A stretch of DNA of 64,000 nucleotides from Ligustrum vulgare (GCA_963555705.1 OY743168.1:96946925-97010924), one strand, 5' to 3'. Positions 44,926 to 56,303 are shown, numbered from the stretch's first letter. Program-made: numbers and translations. Notes: generated from the sequence alone by a model not told the origin.

Positions 44926-47512
44926 GGATAACAAACACCACGGCTCGAGAACAATAAGGTTGCCTCGGTGGTTTTCGAGGAAGCACAAGGGAGCAGATCC
45001 ATTTCAATTGAGTGTGATATCAGGCACAACACATTGACTTTTTATACTCTTTAAAATTTCTTTAATGGGTTTTAAAGAATTACGAGGTTGAATTGCCTGT
45101 TTATGCATGCAGATGGTGGCGAAGAGAAGGATGATTACATGTATGGATCCGTTGATGGTTCGTCTGAGATGGATCCTTGCATTTCGATCAATGAATTAAG
45201 GTGAGAGTTTAAGAGCATGCCTTTATGTGGTAGATCGTCTAGGATAATATTTTCGCAATTATTCAGTACTGTGTAGTGTGTACCAATACTATCCTTTAAC
45301 GCTTTCTATATTGAAGAAGGGGTGAATATTTTCACTTTTCAGAGTTTTTGTGGGAACCTGGAATGTGGCAGGAAGGTCCCCTGTGGGAAGTTTGGCTGTA
45401 GATTTGGATGAATGGTTGAATCTCAAAGATGCAGCAGATGTCTACGTTATTGGGTACTTTGACGTACACTTAGCCCCTGTTTGGTTCAGCATAAAAAGTG
45501 AAATATAAACTGAAGTCCAAATCAACAATTATTTATAACCACACATTTCGCCAAATTTAGGCTTTAGAACACTTTGTTTTTATGTAATAGGGAAAATCTT
45601 CTCTAATCTCAACTCTGCAGATTTCAAGAAATTGTACCTTTAAAGGCGAAATCTGTAATTGGAGCAGAAGATCCAACAGAAGCTACCAACTGGAACCTAC
45701 TAATTGGAAAAACTCTTAATAACAAATATGGATGTCCTTGGATAACGCCTTTGATGAATCCAGTCGCCACTGAGAATGATCTAAACAAAGGAGCTCCCGA
45801 CTCTGAAAGACGACATAGTATTAGAGGTCGGACCACAACTCCAATGCATGAGCAGCAAAGTAAGTACGTATTGATGGCTAGCAAGAAGATGGTCGGTGTC
45901 TTTATAAGTGTATGGATGAGAAGGGAATTGCTCGAAAAATATAACATAGTAGGAGTGAAAGTTTGTTCAGTGGCTTGCGGTATCATGGGTTACTTGGGAA
46001 ACAAAGGGTCAGTTTCAGTCAGTATGTCAATTGATGGAACAAGTTTTTGCTTCATAGTAGCTCATTTAGCTTCTGGCGAGAAGAGAGGTGATGAAGGGAG
46101 AAGGAATCACCAGGTGGCGGAGATTTTCAGGCGCACATATTTCCCACGCCAACCTGAAGATGGAGATAATCTTCTTCCACTTACCATCTTAGGGCACGAG
46201 TAAGTTGAGCTTCCAGCACAGATAATTGAATGAATCTAGGAAGAAAAAAGATCTAAGTCCTTGTCACTTACATAACTAATTTTGACAGCATATTAAAAAA
46301 CTCAGAAATCAAGATAGAATAGAACCTAGTGTCCTAATTACCAAGCAACCATAAATTGAGATCCGGACCATTGGCAAGACACATGCCATGCTCTCACACG
46401 TCTCACCAATGGTTCGATGGTGACTTGTAACCAAAACATTTATCATCAAGACCGTAAAAGAAAGAGGAAATCCATAACCTATATTTATCTTATCTACGTA
46501 TGGAAGAAAATTGGTATACGGAAGAAAATTGGTAAACAGAAATTAACACGAAGGTAACTGTAAGCATGCTTAAGATAAAATATGTTCTTTGTAGAGCAGT
46601 CGAATATTCTGGTTTGGAGATCTCAACTACAGACTATATTTAGAAGATAACATGGCAAGGCATTTCATAAGACAGCAAGACTGGACAGCGTTGCAGAAGT
46701 TTGATCAATTGCAGAGGGAACTAGATGATGGTGGTGTATTTCAGGGTTGGAATGAGGGAAACATAGAATTTGCGCCAACATACAAGTATTCCTCCTCAAA
46801 CTTCAATAGATATTCAGGAGCAATTCCAAGTAGAGCAGGAGAGAAGCAAAGAACTCCTGCGTGGTATGTTGATGTCCTGACAACTTCATTTGATGATGTT
46901 CCTTGTTTTTTGTCTAACCAATTCCTAATTGCCAGGATGTATATCTAGAAAATATTAGTATGTGTGTGTTGTGTGTTTGCCTCCAAGTTTTTATTTTTAC
47001 GAGAAACTTCACTAAAAGCGGAAAACTAACTCCACCTATCTTCCAAAGGTAAATGAATGAGGTGTAATATGGTTTGAAAAATGCAGGTGTGACAGGATTC
47101 TGTGGTATGGTAAAGGAGTCAGGCAACTTTCCTATTTCCGCAGTGAAAGTAAGTTCTCCGATCATCGGCCTGTCTCAGCCCTTTTCTGTACACGAATTGA
47201 AATAGTCAAATCTGCCAACCCAAGGTTTGCTGCAATTCCCACTACCTTCCTCCCAAGAACTCCTAGCAAAACTGTAAGTACTCTAAACCACTTAAAATTT
47301 GTTCTACAGGATAGACGATTTGCTGTAATTATACTGGATGGGTTATGTAAATTTGATATCAAGTACCAATTCTTAAGTTTCTCCCGTGAATGCTATTGCA
47401 GCATGAGCAGGAGAGGGCTAAAGAAGAGGTCCAATCAACATTGCTATCACTAATTGTTGGTGATGTGGAAGTTTCACCAACATATATGCAAGCTTGTATA
47501 ACAAGTAGATGA
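44918..47512 (+). CDS. Type I inositol polyphosphate 5-phosphatase
   Basis: Seven exons: 44918-45023, 45113-45200, 45343-45453, 45621-46199, 46597-46863, 47087-47273 and 47402-47512. They sum to 1449 nt, that is 482 codons plus stop, with all phases consistent. The enzyme removes the 5-phosphate from inositol phosphates or phosphoinositides. Family motifs are [44 protein letters not shown] with the AHLASGE stretch, the catalytic [21 protein letters not shown] and SDHRPV. The N-terminus [12 protein letters not shown] is typical of plant type I forms; no signal peptide or membrane segment is seen. Length is normal to short for the family. Intron 1 needs a GC donor (CAG/GCACAA). Intron 3 carries MITE-like sequence. 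Convergent with the coiled-coil gene. Confidence 0.92.
45470..45600. mobile_element. Partial Tourist-like MITE in intron 3
   Basis: TTAGCCCCTGTTTGGTTCAG resembles a Tourist terminus beginning at a TTA. The opposite end is not clear. Confidence 0.35.
46200..46596. other. Intron 4 of the 5-phosphatase gene
   Basis: GT donor GTAAGTTG, acceptor TTGTAGAG. Contains nothing I recognise. Confidence 0.7.
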
Positions 47513-47975
47513 TAAAAAGGTAACAACTTCATTTGATTGATTGTATTGATACAGAAGAGATACATATGTATATATACCCCCGCCCCCAATGGAAAGAAAT
47601 ACGAGAGGAAAACTGGATAATGGAAGGACAATTCTTTGTGAGATGAAAGCAAGTATTAGTAGTGTGTTTATCCCTTGTCGGTGATCAAAGTAAAAAAATA
47701 AGTTTATATACAAATTCCATAGTGTGAAGCAGAATGTATTCCACAAATTCCATGGCCATTGAAATATCAAAACAACAGAAGACACGTAAGAAGAGCAAAA
47801 GTTAGTATGGCTCTGCTCACCTGTACAAGTTTATCTTTTGTCTGATTACATATAGCCTCACAAAAGTGACATGAAGTAGCCATAGCATATGAAGTTTCAA
47901 GTATCTCTATAGAAACTTCTGAGCATTCCAACAAGCCAAGCCAAGTTAACCAGATAAAAATGATGGTCCTCGAAA

Positions 47976-50567
47976 TTAGCAACTTGTAAGATGCTTATTT
48001 CCATCGCTCATCTGAAGAATGCCACTCAGTTCCTCAGAATTATCTCGATGACAGCGGGGACATATAAACCTCTTCTGCAGCTCATCACCATGGGAAGCAC
48101 ACTTCACTTCCAATTCAGATGTCAGCTTGTTCCAATCAAAACAAAGAAAATTGATCAAGGAAATCAAAATAGTGATGCAACGCCACTTGGATTGTGAGGG
48201 GAAAAAGAAAGTTATCATTGAGACATTAATGCATCATTTTAGCAGGTGGGAAATTCCAAAAATTTCAAATACACTAGTTCAACATAAATAATCCACGCTA
48301 ATAGGCTATCCTTCGTCATCATTGCAGAATGAAGAGAGAATGGTGACCCTAGTCACACAGCACATTATAACTAATCAAATTATTTGTGAATGCTTGTAGT
48401 GCCTTTTGCTTGTTTCAATCAGCAGTCTTCATTTTTTTTCTTTTTTAAGAATTTCCATCCATTCAGCGCATGCAATCAGTGGCCAAGATATCACAAACCA
48501 CTAAAAAAATTCAAGGATATCCACTCAACTCCTGCAACACCAAACTTTCTTTTTTCGTGGCCTCCAACATCAGTGCTTTCTTTTCCAAATTAATTAGGTC
48601 CTGTTGGATCTGCCAGCAGGTACATTAGTAGTTAGTACAATCAAATTATCTAGGGAAAAAAACTTACATCACAGAGGAGTAGCGAGTAAAGTATCCTTTT
48701 TATGAGATTAGAAGTTCATAACAAGTGGGATAAAGCATTTGGGAGTAGTTTGAAAATCATAGACATTCAAAACCTGCTCATGAACTACTTGTTCACTGTG
48801 GTAATCTTGTTCCTCCATATTGGTCTGTGAAATTATATGGAAAAGCTTATTCTCCAAATCTCTTCTAGCTTCAAGAGCATCTTGTGCATAAGCATTCAAG
48901 GAACCTGCTTTTGCACGAGTCCAAACATATTCTTAGCATCAAAAGATAGATACACAAATAAAGATGTTAGGTTATAGCAGAATTTAAACCTATTTTATAT
49001 CAAGTTTTCCACATTAATTAAAAAATTCTCATAAGCTTCAACATGATGTCCAGGAATGGAATTCCTTATAACTCATATGTCCATGGTCTAAAAGTTAAAC
49101 CTACCATCATTTGATGTTGCTTCAAAGAAGTTCTCTGTACTGAAAGAGGAGGCTATTGACACTTGGAATTTCCTGCCAAGTACATTGAAAGCGATAAATT
49201 TGCCAAACTTTGAGTATCAGACACTAAATCTGGAAAGGTGTAGTAAAAAAACTAATTAAAGTGTTCCACACACATTATGATATATGAGTGCAGTCAAGCT
49301 TCAGCCATCATAAGATTTCGAAGATCAAAATCAAACTCTATTCAGGACTTGTGAAAAACTACAGTATTAGATATTGATGCAATGAAACAAAGTTGCAAAA
49401 GCCCAATTCCTTATAACAGGACAATCCTCCAATAGGCTTATAAATATTATATCAGGGTGAATATCCTTTCATGAACTTTAGTAACTAATAATGAACTGCA
49501 TAACAAATACCTACCTTATCTGTCCATTCAGCTCAAGCATTTTCCCAATAAAGCCATCTCTGTGAAAAAAATATACATTTAAATGGAAAGGCTCAAATGT
49601 TACATCTTAATTTCGAGAAATCAATTTCCTTTAACTGAAAAGAAATTGATAATCTGTACCGGGCAGAACTTTCATCACTCTTCAAATCATTGGAGCATAG
49701 AATCATTGAAGCATAGTTCACCAGAAGCCACATCAATTGCAAAAATATATTCCCTCAGTCAAGAAATATGCACCCATATGAAACATATATGAATGCACTG
49801 ATAGTGTATGTCTAAGCATGATAGTGTAAGTATGTACTGTACTCAATTCTCAATTACTAGACTACACCTTAAGAGCTTCCAGTTGAGATCCAACTTTAGA
49901 TATCTCATCCTGAGTAGAAGCAATCCTCGCCTAAAGTAACTCAAGCACAATTAATAAATCAAAAAACTTAACAAGTAATAAATTATGATCAACAAAGGAG
50001 ATTCAATTCAAAATTTTGTGATACCGCCCAATGAAATTTACCTTATGACTTAATTATCACATTTAGGGCGCAGAATTATAAAAGAACAAATCAAAAAACG
50101 TATTTGAGATAAATCGTGTCACGAAATATTTTGTAGAACCGAACCTTTAGAGTTTGAATGGAAACCTCGTTCATAGACAATTCAACCTCGTAGCCTTTGA
50201 GCTCCTGCTCCGTACTCTCCTTGTGATGCTTAACACCTTCAAGCTCCGCATTTGCTGCCTCCAGCTCGGACTGGAGCACTTCAATTCGCTTCTTCTGATT
50301 CACAATTCTCTGCTCTACATAATTAATAATTATTAAGATGCAGGTATTCAATACTTACCATTTATCAATATTTTCATTTCTCCGGCGTTATGTTCTTAAT
50401 ACTCTTCCAAAAAAAAAGTATTAAGAACATAACGCCGGAGAGAAATTTCGAACGTTTATTTTTAGATCTATCCATTCTTTATATTTTACTGTACCTCCTT
50501 GATATTTTTCGGATGCAAAATCGCGAATTAAGGTTAGGAGTTGCTTCTGTGGATCGTTTCCCGCCAT
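47976..50567 (-). CDS. Coiled-coil protein with C-terminal CxxC motif (unknown)
   Basis: Eight exons on the minus strand: 50495-50567, 50145-50314, 49866-49930, 49515-49559, 49105-49172, 48774-48904, 48541-48609 and 47976-48125. They sum to 771 nt and give 256 aa with every junction in phase and GT-AG. Residues ~25-115 and ~145-220 are heptad-like coiled coil (IEVLQSELEAANAELEGVKH). The C-terminus has RFICPRCHRDN, possibly part of a zinc site, although a second Cys pair is not obvious. No signal or membrane segment. A small kinetochore or spindle-type protein would have this shape, but I do not recognise the family. The gene ends 464 bp from the convergent 5-phosphatase. Confidence 0.75.
50379..50441. 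repeat. Perfect inverted repeat, 25-bp arms, 13-base loop
   Basis: 50379-50403 (starting TCTCCGGCGTTATGTTCTTA) is the exact reverse complement of 50417-50441. The loop is CTTCCAAAAAAAA. It lies within intron 1 of the coiled-coil gene. Confidence 0.95.
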
Positions 50568-50639
50568 TTGCTTTTCAAATCTCTCTGCACACTGCAATCA
50601 AGTTTGAACGCCGTTGAATGTTCGTTATTATATCAAAAG

Positions 50640-50948
50640 GTTAAGGGGTTTTTAGTTTACAGTTTTGCTACATTCACAATTATGGTCACAATAAGGATCA
50701 CAATTTACCTACATGACGCAATCTCCTCTTTCCACATATCACATCATCTTTTTAATCAACAACAATAACTCATCCACATCATCAAATTGTCATCTACATT
50801 GTAACCACAATTGTGCACTTAGATTAATTCTTTTAGTTAATTATAGGTTTAGTACGAAATAAGTTTAGTAAAATAGACTCCTATGTTGAAATGTCAAAAT
50901 TATCTTTAATGAAATAGACTGTTTAATTTGTAAGATATATCCTCAAAC
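50640..50948. other. Intergenic, no gene seen
   Basis: AT-rich sequence between the coiled-coil gene's 5' end and the viral locus. It probably includes the gene's promoter. Confidence 0.4.
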
Positions 50949-51359
50949 TTAATCAGGTTGATTTAATTCAGTGCTTCTGGTTATATTTATATTTTTTAAT
51001 CTTTTAAATTCTTCTAAAAATGTTCTATATTGTACTAATTTTTCAAAAGATTTAGGATGATCTTTTTTAGTTATATATCCTAACGTTATTCCTTCTGATA
51101 TTTCATCTTCTATATCTTCGTATTCTTCTATAATTTTATGAACCGTATTTATATTTTTCGCTGTTTCAACAGAATTAAATTCTATTCTATTTTGGATAGT
51201 ATAGTCAATATCTTCGTATATCTCTTTTAGTTTGGATTGTCCAACATAATGTATATTTTTAGATTTTTCAACGATAATTGATAAAAATGAAATTTCTTTA
51301 TTTTCTAAATATAGTTTATGATCACAATTATTAGATGTTGATGTTTGTGAAGTATTCAT
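50949..51359 (-). CDS. 136-codon ORF of unknown function in the viral locus
   Basis: The frame is open, rich in Ile, Glu, Asn and Lys, and resembles the viral genes in base composition. It starts just after the preceding ORF ends. I see no known motif. It could be a viral accessory ORF or part of a second, different viral fragment. Confidence 0.4.
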   Translation of the reverse strand: MNTSQTSTSNNCDHKLYLENKEISFLSIIVEKSKNIHYVGQSKLKEIYEDIDYTIQNRIEFNSVETAKNINTVHKIIEEYEDIEDEISEGITLGYITKKDHPKSFEKLVQYRTFLEEFKRLKNINITRSTELNQPD

Positions 51360-51362
51360 AGA

Positions 51363-51584
51363 TTATTGGGTTGGTAAATTATTATACAAAATTTTCTGGT
51401 ATAAGTCCATTCTTTGGTATAGTAAAATACAATAACCTGTAATATATTGTTCGTATTTTTCTAAAAGTTTATTATATTCTTCAGATGATATATTTTCATT
51501 TTCCATTTGATGTTTAATATCTTCCATTTTATCTTTCAATTTTTCTGAAAGATTATCTAGTCCTTCTATTGTATATCCTGGCAT
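51363..51584 (-). CDS. 73-codon ORF, copy 1 of a duplicated small gene
   Basis: It starts MPGYTIEGLDNLSEKLK and is predicted largely helical. A related frame beginning MPGYTIEGLNNL lies directly upstream at 51595-51803, so the two are tandem paralogues. Unknown function. Confidence 0.45.
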   Translation of the reverse strand: MPGYTIEGLDNLSEKLKDKMEDIKHQMENENISSEEYNKLLEKYEQYITGYCILLYQRMDLYQKILYNNLPTQ

Positions 51585-51594
51585 TTAGGTTTGG

Positions 51595-51803
51595 ATTGTA
51601 TTTGTTACTATTTTATTTTCTAAATCTATTTTAAGTTGTAATATATCAGAATAATCTATAATGTATTGATCATGATTTTCTAAAAGTACATAATATTGTT
51701 CAGATGATTCATTCATATCTATTAATTGAGATATAATGTTATCTATTTTTTCATTATCCTATCTAACAAATTGTTTAATCCTTCAATAGTATATCCAGGC
51801 ATA
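51595..51803 (-). pseudogene. Copy 2 of the duplicated small gene, broken
   Basis: It shares the MPGYTIEGL start and the SSEQYYVLLENHDQYI stretch with its neighbour's helical region. A frameshift lies near 51760. Confidence 0.4.
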
Positions 51804-51824
51804 ATAAACACAAAGATAAATAAT

Positions 51825-52259
51825 TTATAAAATTTCAAGTAATTTTTCAAACTCTATCAATGTTTGAGAATTGATAATATCTATATCAGCCATAATATCT
51901 ATGCTTGGTTCAAATGGTATATTATATTTTGAAATACTTTTCTTTCTCTTTTCTAATTTATCAATTATATCTTGAATATCTTGTATCATTATAGATCTTA
52001 CAGTATCTCTAGCAAAGTTTTCTATCAAATTTTCTTTAAAACTTTTTAATATCTCTTGCGATGCGTAGAGTTGCTCTTGGTATCCTATTTTATCAATTTC
52101 ATTTTCATATTCAATACATTTTTTACTTTTGATATGCTTTTGAACTCTATATGGACATCTTTTAGTTCTGGGTTTTTTCATGATATAATTACTATTATTC
52201 ATGATATTAAGATTTTCAAAAACTGGTAAAGAAATATTCATCTCTTCCATCATTGTCAT
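51825..52259 (-). CDS. 144-codon ORF of unknown function in the viral locus
   Basis: It contains a basic, two-Cys segment (KKPRTKRCPYRVQKHIKSKK) and a long Glu/Lys/Ile-rich helix. Open throughout. Unassigned; the basic segment suggests nucleic-acid contact, which is inference. Confidence 0.4.
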   Translation of the reverse strand: MTMMEEMNISLPVFENLNIMNNSNYIMKKPRTKRCPYRVQKHIKSKKCIEYENEIDKIGYQEQLYASQEILKSFKENLIENFARDTVRSIMIQDIQDIIDKLEKRKKSISKYNIPFEPSIDIMADIDIINSQTLIEFEKLLEIL

Positions 52260-52889
52260 AATCTATTACATGGTCATAATCATTATCACTACTAAATACA
52301 TATCTTAAATATAATTCATTATTTATTTCAGTATTATCACTATCAAGTCAAAAATAAATAATTGATTTTGTAATTTCTAATCATAATATTCTTTTTAATG
52401 TTGGAAAGATAACTAACAAACATGGCATATACACATGATATAACTTTTTTATTTCATTATTAGGTCTAGTAAACTGTTTATGCATGAATAAATGTTCAAT
52501 TATGCTATGGTATTCATCATTATAAGGACTGTTTTAATAATTAAACTTAATAATCCTGAATTCTGTCATGTTAAAAACTCTTATTCCTCCTAATTCCGTA
52601 AAGATAGATATATTAAGAATACTAACCTCTTTTCCTGTTCTCAGTACCTTTGTATTTTTCTTCTATTGTTAGTGACCTTCAGGCTTATAGGTTTCTGCTC
52701 CACACCCTTCAATGGCTTCCTGCCTTCACGGGTTATTAAACCTGGATGCCTTCACTGTATAACGTTTTAGATGGAAAATGTTTTAGGACAGAGTGTAGGG
52801 AGTTTTCTTAATAATATATCTTCTTTTTGGAAATAGGATTTAGAAGACAAGAATTTAGAAACTCATCATAATTTGATGAGTGAATTGGG
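52260..52889 (-). other. Leader-like non-coding region downstream of the viral poly(A) signal
   Basis: It contains TGAAGGCATCC and GTGAAGGCAGG repeats near 52720-52765 and several short frames. In a caulimovirid this position would be the long structured leader. No PBS is found here. Confidence 0.4.
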
Positions 52890-52891
52890 AT

Positions 52892-52897
52892 TTTATT
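52892..52897 (-). terminator. Pararetroviral poly(A) signal
   Basis: AATAAA on the minus strand, about 125 bases downstream of the TATA box, as expected for a pregenomic RNA unit. Confidence 0.55.
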
Positions 52898-53017
52898 GAT
52901 AATATGAAGATTGAAACATGATTGGTATGAGAATTTTTTCAAGACAGAAAATTTCTTGGCTTTCTCACAAACTGGGTGCTCAAGTTGGTTCTGCCTTTTC
53001 CTAGCCAGAAGGCCACC

Positions 53018-53240
53018 ATTTATATTACTTCACGAGGTATTACTATGCAACCTCTTACATCATTGCTTACATAATAGGCACGATAATTTGAATAATGCTA
53101 CAAGGATAAAAGGACACACCTGTCCATCTATCATTTACTACAAGGACACAGCTCTCCATCTATCATTTACTACAAGGACACAGCTGTCCCTTTATTTCCT
53201 CACATGGCTATATTATAGGGACACCTATCCCTCTATTTTC
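53018..53240 (-). promoter_or_regulatory. Pararetroviral promoter with 32-bp repeats
   Basis: TATA-like ATATAAATG lies at 53018-53026. Upstream are 32-bp direct repeats starting at 53111, 53143 and 53175 (plus-strand AGGACAC ... CCATCTATCATTTACTACA), with a related AGGGACACC unit near 53217. TGATGTAAG near 53060 resembles an enhancer motif of such promoters. It lies just after the last large ORF. Confidence 0.6.
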
Positions 53241-53342
53241 AGTCTTCACATGGCCTTTACATTATGCTGTCTTATCAAATCAGATTTATCAATCGTCTTT
53301 CATCCGTCCATCAATTATGCTGGCATGTGGGGCAGTTTCTAG

Positions 53343-54149
53343 CTATGCATGCTTCTTGCAAAGTGGCAAAACTTCCATGAATTTGATGAGTGTCAAATTT
53401 GTTGATGTATTCTTGCAGGATTGTTGACTTTTCTTTTCATTAGTGGGTAGGGTCCATCCATTATACTGACATATGAATTTGAATTTTTTCTCATACAGGT
53501 TTTTGGCAATGTTGTAGAGAATTTTAATTCCCAACACCCTTCGGGATCTGAACCATGATCTTGTAATGTTTGGTACTGGCCTGGTATTTCTTCCAACTTC
53601 AATTTGAAAATTACGAGTAACATATCCAATTGTGATAATATGCTCAGCATGATAATATATCCTTCCATCAATTTCAGGACTGATCGAATAAAATTTTAAA
53701 CATATGGGTTTTCCCTGAACAAATTTTGAAATTTCTCCTTTTAGTAAATCATCAAAATTTTCAATTTCTTTCAAATCTTTTCCTGGATAGACTAGATCCA
53801 GAAATCCATAATCTGCTGCCATTTTTGTCATAACTGGATCTCCTCCTTGAGTAACGATCAACCGTGGGTAAACATGATCTCCAAACGAAATGTAATAACA
53901 ATCACATTCTTGGAGCTCATATATAACTTCAACAGTAGTTTTATATTCGTTTTCTTTTGGTAAAAAAGGGGAATCATCTTCCTCCTCAGCACGAATTCTG
54001 ACTACCTTTGTATGTTCATCTTTGACATTGATTGTTATTTTTCGAGGACTGGCTTCATTTATGACAACTTTTTTAGGACTGGGTTCATCTCTTTTAATCG
54101 TTGGTCCACCACTGCTTCCAGAAGATGTACCTGTTTGTATTTTTGACAT
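53343..54149 (-). CDS. 268-codon ORF in the transactivator position
   Basis: This frame is fully open, unlike the rest of the viral locus, and has more balanced base composition. It begins with a Ser/Gly-rich and then charged disordered segment; from about residue 75 a globular part follows (CYYISFGDHVYPRLIV) with a basic stretch SWFRSRRVLG. Its place after RNase H and before the promoter is that of the caulimovirid translation transactivator. I do not see a convincing transactivator motif, so this rests on position. It was perhaps preserved by recent arrival or by chance. Confidence 0.5.
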   Translation of the reverse strand: MSKIQTGTSSGSSGGPTIKRDEPSPKKVVINEASPRKITINVKDEHTKVVRIRAEEEDDSPFLPKENEYKTTVEVIYELQECDCYYISFGDHVYPRLIVTQGGDPVMTKMAADYGFLDLVYPGKDLKEIENFDDLLKGEISKFVQGKPICLKFYSISPEIDGRIYYHAEHIITIGYVTRNFQIEVGRNTRPVPNITRSWFRSRRVLGIKILYNIAKNLYEKKFKFICQYNGWTLPTNEKKSQQSCKNTSTNLTLIKFMEVLPLCKKHA

Positions 54150-54162
54150 AACCTGTTTGGTA

Positions 54163-54393
54163 TCAGCCTGTTTGGTAAATTAACGATTCAAACTGAGATT
54201 CAATCTCAATTATTTTATCGCTCAATTCTTTGGTATAATTGTGATGAAATGTTGAGATTTCCATCAATTGCTTGAAACTTCCTCGGAGAGTTTCTGCAAG
54301 TTGTTCAATTCCAAGCTTTATATCTTCAGCTTCCTCTATGAGGAAGTCCATTCGCTTTTTGGCGTCTATCAAGGATTTTTTGATATTATCCAT
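54163..54393 (-). CDS. 76-codon coiled-coil ORF after the viral polymerase
   Basis: Its ATG overlaps the end of the RNase H frame, a usual caulimovirid junction. The product is helical (DAKKRMDFLIEEAEDIKLGI). It may be the N-terminal part of the following ORF separated by mutation, or a separate small protein. Confidence 0.45.
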   Translation of the reverse strand: MDNIKKSLIDAKKRMDFLIEEAEDIKLGIEQLAETLRGSFKQLMEISTFHHNYTKELSDKIIEIESQFESLIYQTG

Positions 54394-54394
54394 C

Positions 54395-54925
54395 TACAAA
54401 TTCAATATTCCTGCTTAAAAAGTCCGCAAGATAATTATTGACACCTTTAATATGAACTATATCAAAATTATAAAATTCCAAATATGCTTGCCATCTATGG
54501 AGCCTTCTATATTAAGGTTCTGATGGTAGCTTATTTTTTACTAAACCTGCAACTTGAGAATTATCAGTTTCAACAATGAATTTCTTAGATAATAAAAACA
54601 ATGAAAACTTCCTTATTCCTCTAATGATTGTTAATAATTATTTCTCATGAGTAGTATAATTTATTTCTGTCTGGTTAAACGTTCCACTTGAGTATCTACA
54701 AATTTCATTAAGATCAGTTTTTAATATTGCTGCCCAATACTTATCCGAAGCATCAGTATTGACTATCAGATTATCTTTTTCATCTGGTAATCTTAATTTT
54801 GGTAAATTTTTACATTCTTCTTTTAGTGATTTGACAATTTCTGTGTGTTCATCACTCCATCCTTTGGTATTTGTCTTTCTGAGTAAAATTTGAATTTTAT
54901 GTCACTTTTTTGATAAATTTTCAAT
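54395..54925 (-). pseudogene. Viral RNase H
   Basis: The NTDASDKYWAA start, the ETDNSQVAG stretch and the end YLADFLSR are visible. In-frame stops lie near 54634, 54513 and elsewhere. Confidence 0.75.
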
Positions 54926-55775
54926 AAATCATTCTGCATAATTTAGACATCCTAAAAATTTTTGTATTTGTTCTTTTGATTCTAATTTGTCTGGAAAACT
55001 TTCTATCTTCTTAGATATATGGGTTTGTAATTTTATTCCTCTTTTATCTATTGATAATCCAAGAAAATCAATTTCTTGTTTTTCTAATATAGCTTTATTT
55101 TTTGAAAGAACAATTTCTTCGTTTTTTGCATTCATTTATAAATTTCATTAAATGGTTTCTATGTTCTTCTCTATTATTAGAACATATTAATATATCATCA
55201 ACATAGACAATTAAAAATTCATTAAATTTTCTAAATACGTTATCCATTCTTCTTTGATATATTTGTGGTGCATTTTTTAAACCAAATGGCATAACCGTCC
55301 ATTCATATTTACCTTGGGGTGTACTAAATGCTGTATATTGAATACTATATTCTTCCATTTTTACTTGCCAAAATCCTGACTTGCAATCAAATTTAGAATA
55401 ATATTGTTTTCCTTGTGCAAGATTTATTAGTACCTCTTTATTTGGTAAAAAGTATCCATCAAATTTAATATATTTATTTAATTCTTTATAATTTATTACC
55501 ATTCTAGCTTTTCCTCTTTTTTGTTCACAATGTTTCATGACCATAAAAGCTGGACTACTATGGGGTCCATTACTAGGTCTGATTAATTTTTGGTTGAGTA
55601 ATTCTTTTATTTGAGTTTTAAATTCTTGTGTATCTTGTATGGTATACATCATTGGTCTAACTCTTATAATAACATTTTCTGTTAATTCTATTTTAGCTTT
55701 TGGATGATGTGGTTTCCAGAATAATAATGGATTCTCCCCACAATTTTTTTCTAATTGATCAATGATTTTTTCCAT
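54926..55775 (-). pseudogene. Viral reverse transcriptase
   Basis: It runs from the primer grip region (ARMVINYKELNKY) through MPFGLKNAPQIYQRRM to the catalytic VYVDDILICS. A frameshift near 55120 and stops near 54927 and 54900 break the thumb and connection. The upstream end overlaps the second protease frame. Confidence 0.85.
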
Positions 55776-56295
55776 GTTTGTTTGTATGTATGTTTGTTTT
55801 TAAGATTTTTTTATACATTATTCTTTTATTTTTTATTTCATTTTGTGTAATTGGTTTTTTCTCCCATTTATCACCACGCTGTGTTGGCTGAACTCTGTAA
55901 GGTCTAAATTCTCTTGGTATCTTTAGTAAATGTCCGCAAGGTGTTTGTAACATTATCATATAATTATTTTGTTTATAATATTGAAATTGCTGTATAAAGT
56001 CATTTCCTAATAATATATCACATTCTAATTTGTTATAACTATATATCTTATTTACAACTATTTGTTTACTTCCTAATATTATTTCGATTTTATCAGCACT
56101 ATTAATTATTTGGGTACTTTCTCCTGTAACTCCTGTTATTTTTATTCTCCCATCAGTATTCCATGATTTTATTAAGAAATTCTTAAATATTGTTATATCA
56201 CTTCTTGTGTCTATTAAAGCACATGTTGTGATATTTGTTTCAACAATAGTAACTTGAATATAAACAGCTAATGAAAAACTTATTTGGTTATTCAT
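55759..56295 (-). pseudogene. Second aspartic-protease-like domain of the viral locus
   Basis: A retropepsin-like fold is suggested by CALIDTRSDITIF and CDILLGNDFIQQF. The active-site Gly of DTGS/A is Arg here, which would disable it unless it is a late mutation. It lies directly before RT, the usual protease position. Confidence 0.65.
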
Positions 56296-56303
56296 TAATT
56301 CAT

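Noticed and set aside
45624..45986. Minus-strand 120-codon frame
   Set aside because: It is the complement of exon 4 of the 5-phosphatase gene.
47976..50567. Naming the coiled-coil gene as a kinetochore Spc24/Spc25/Nuf2 homologue
   Set aside because: Length and coiled coils would fit, but no diagnostic motif is visible, so no name is given.
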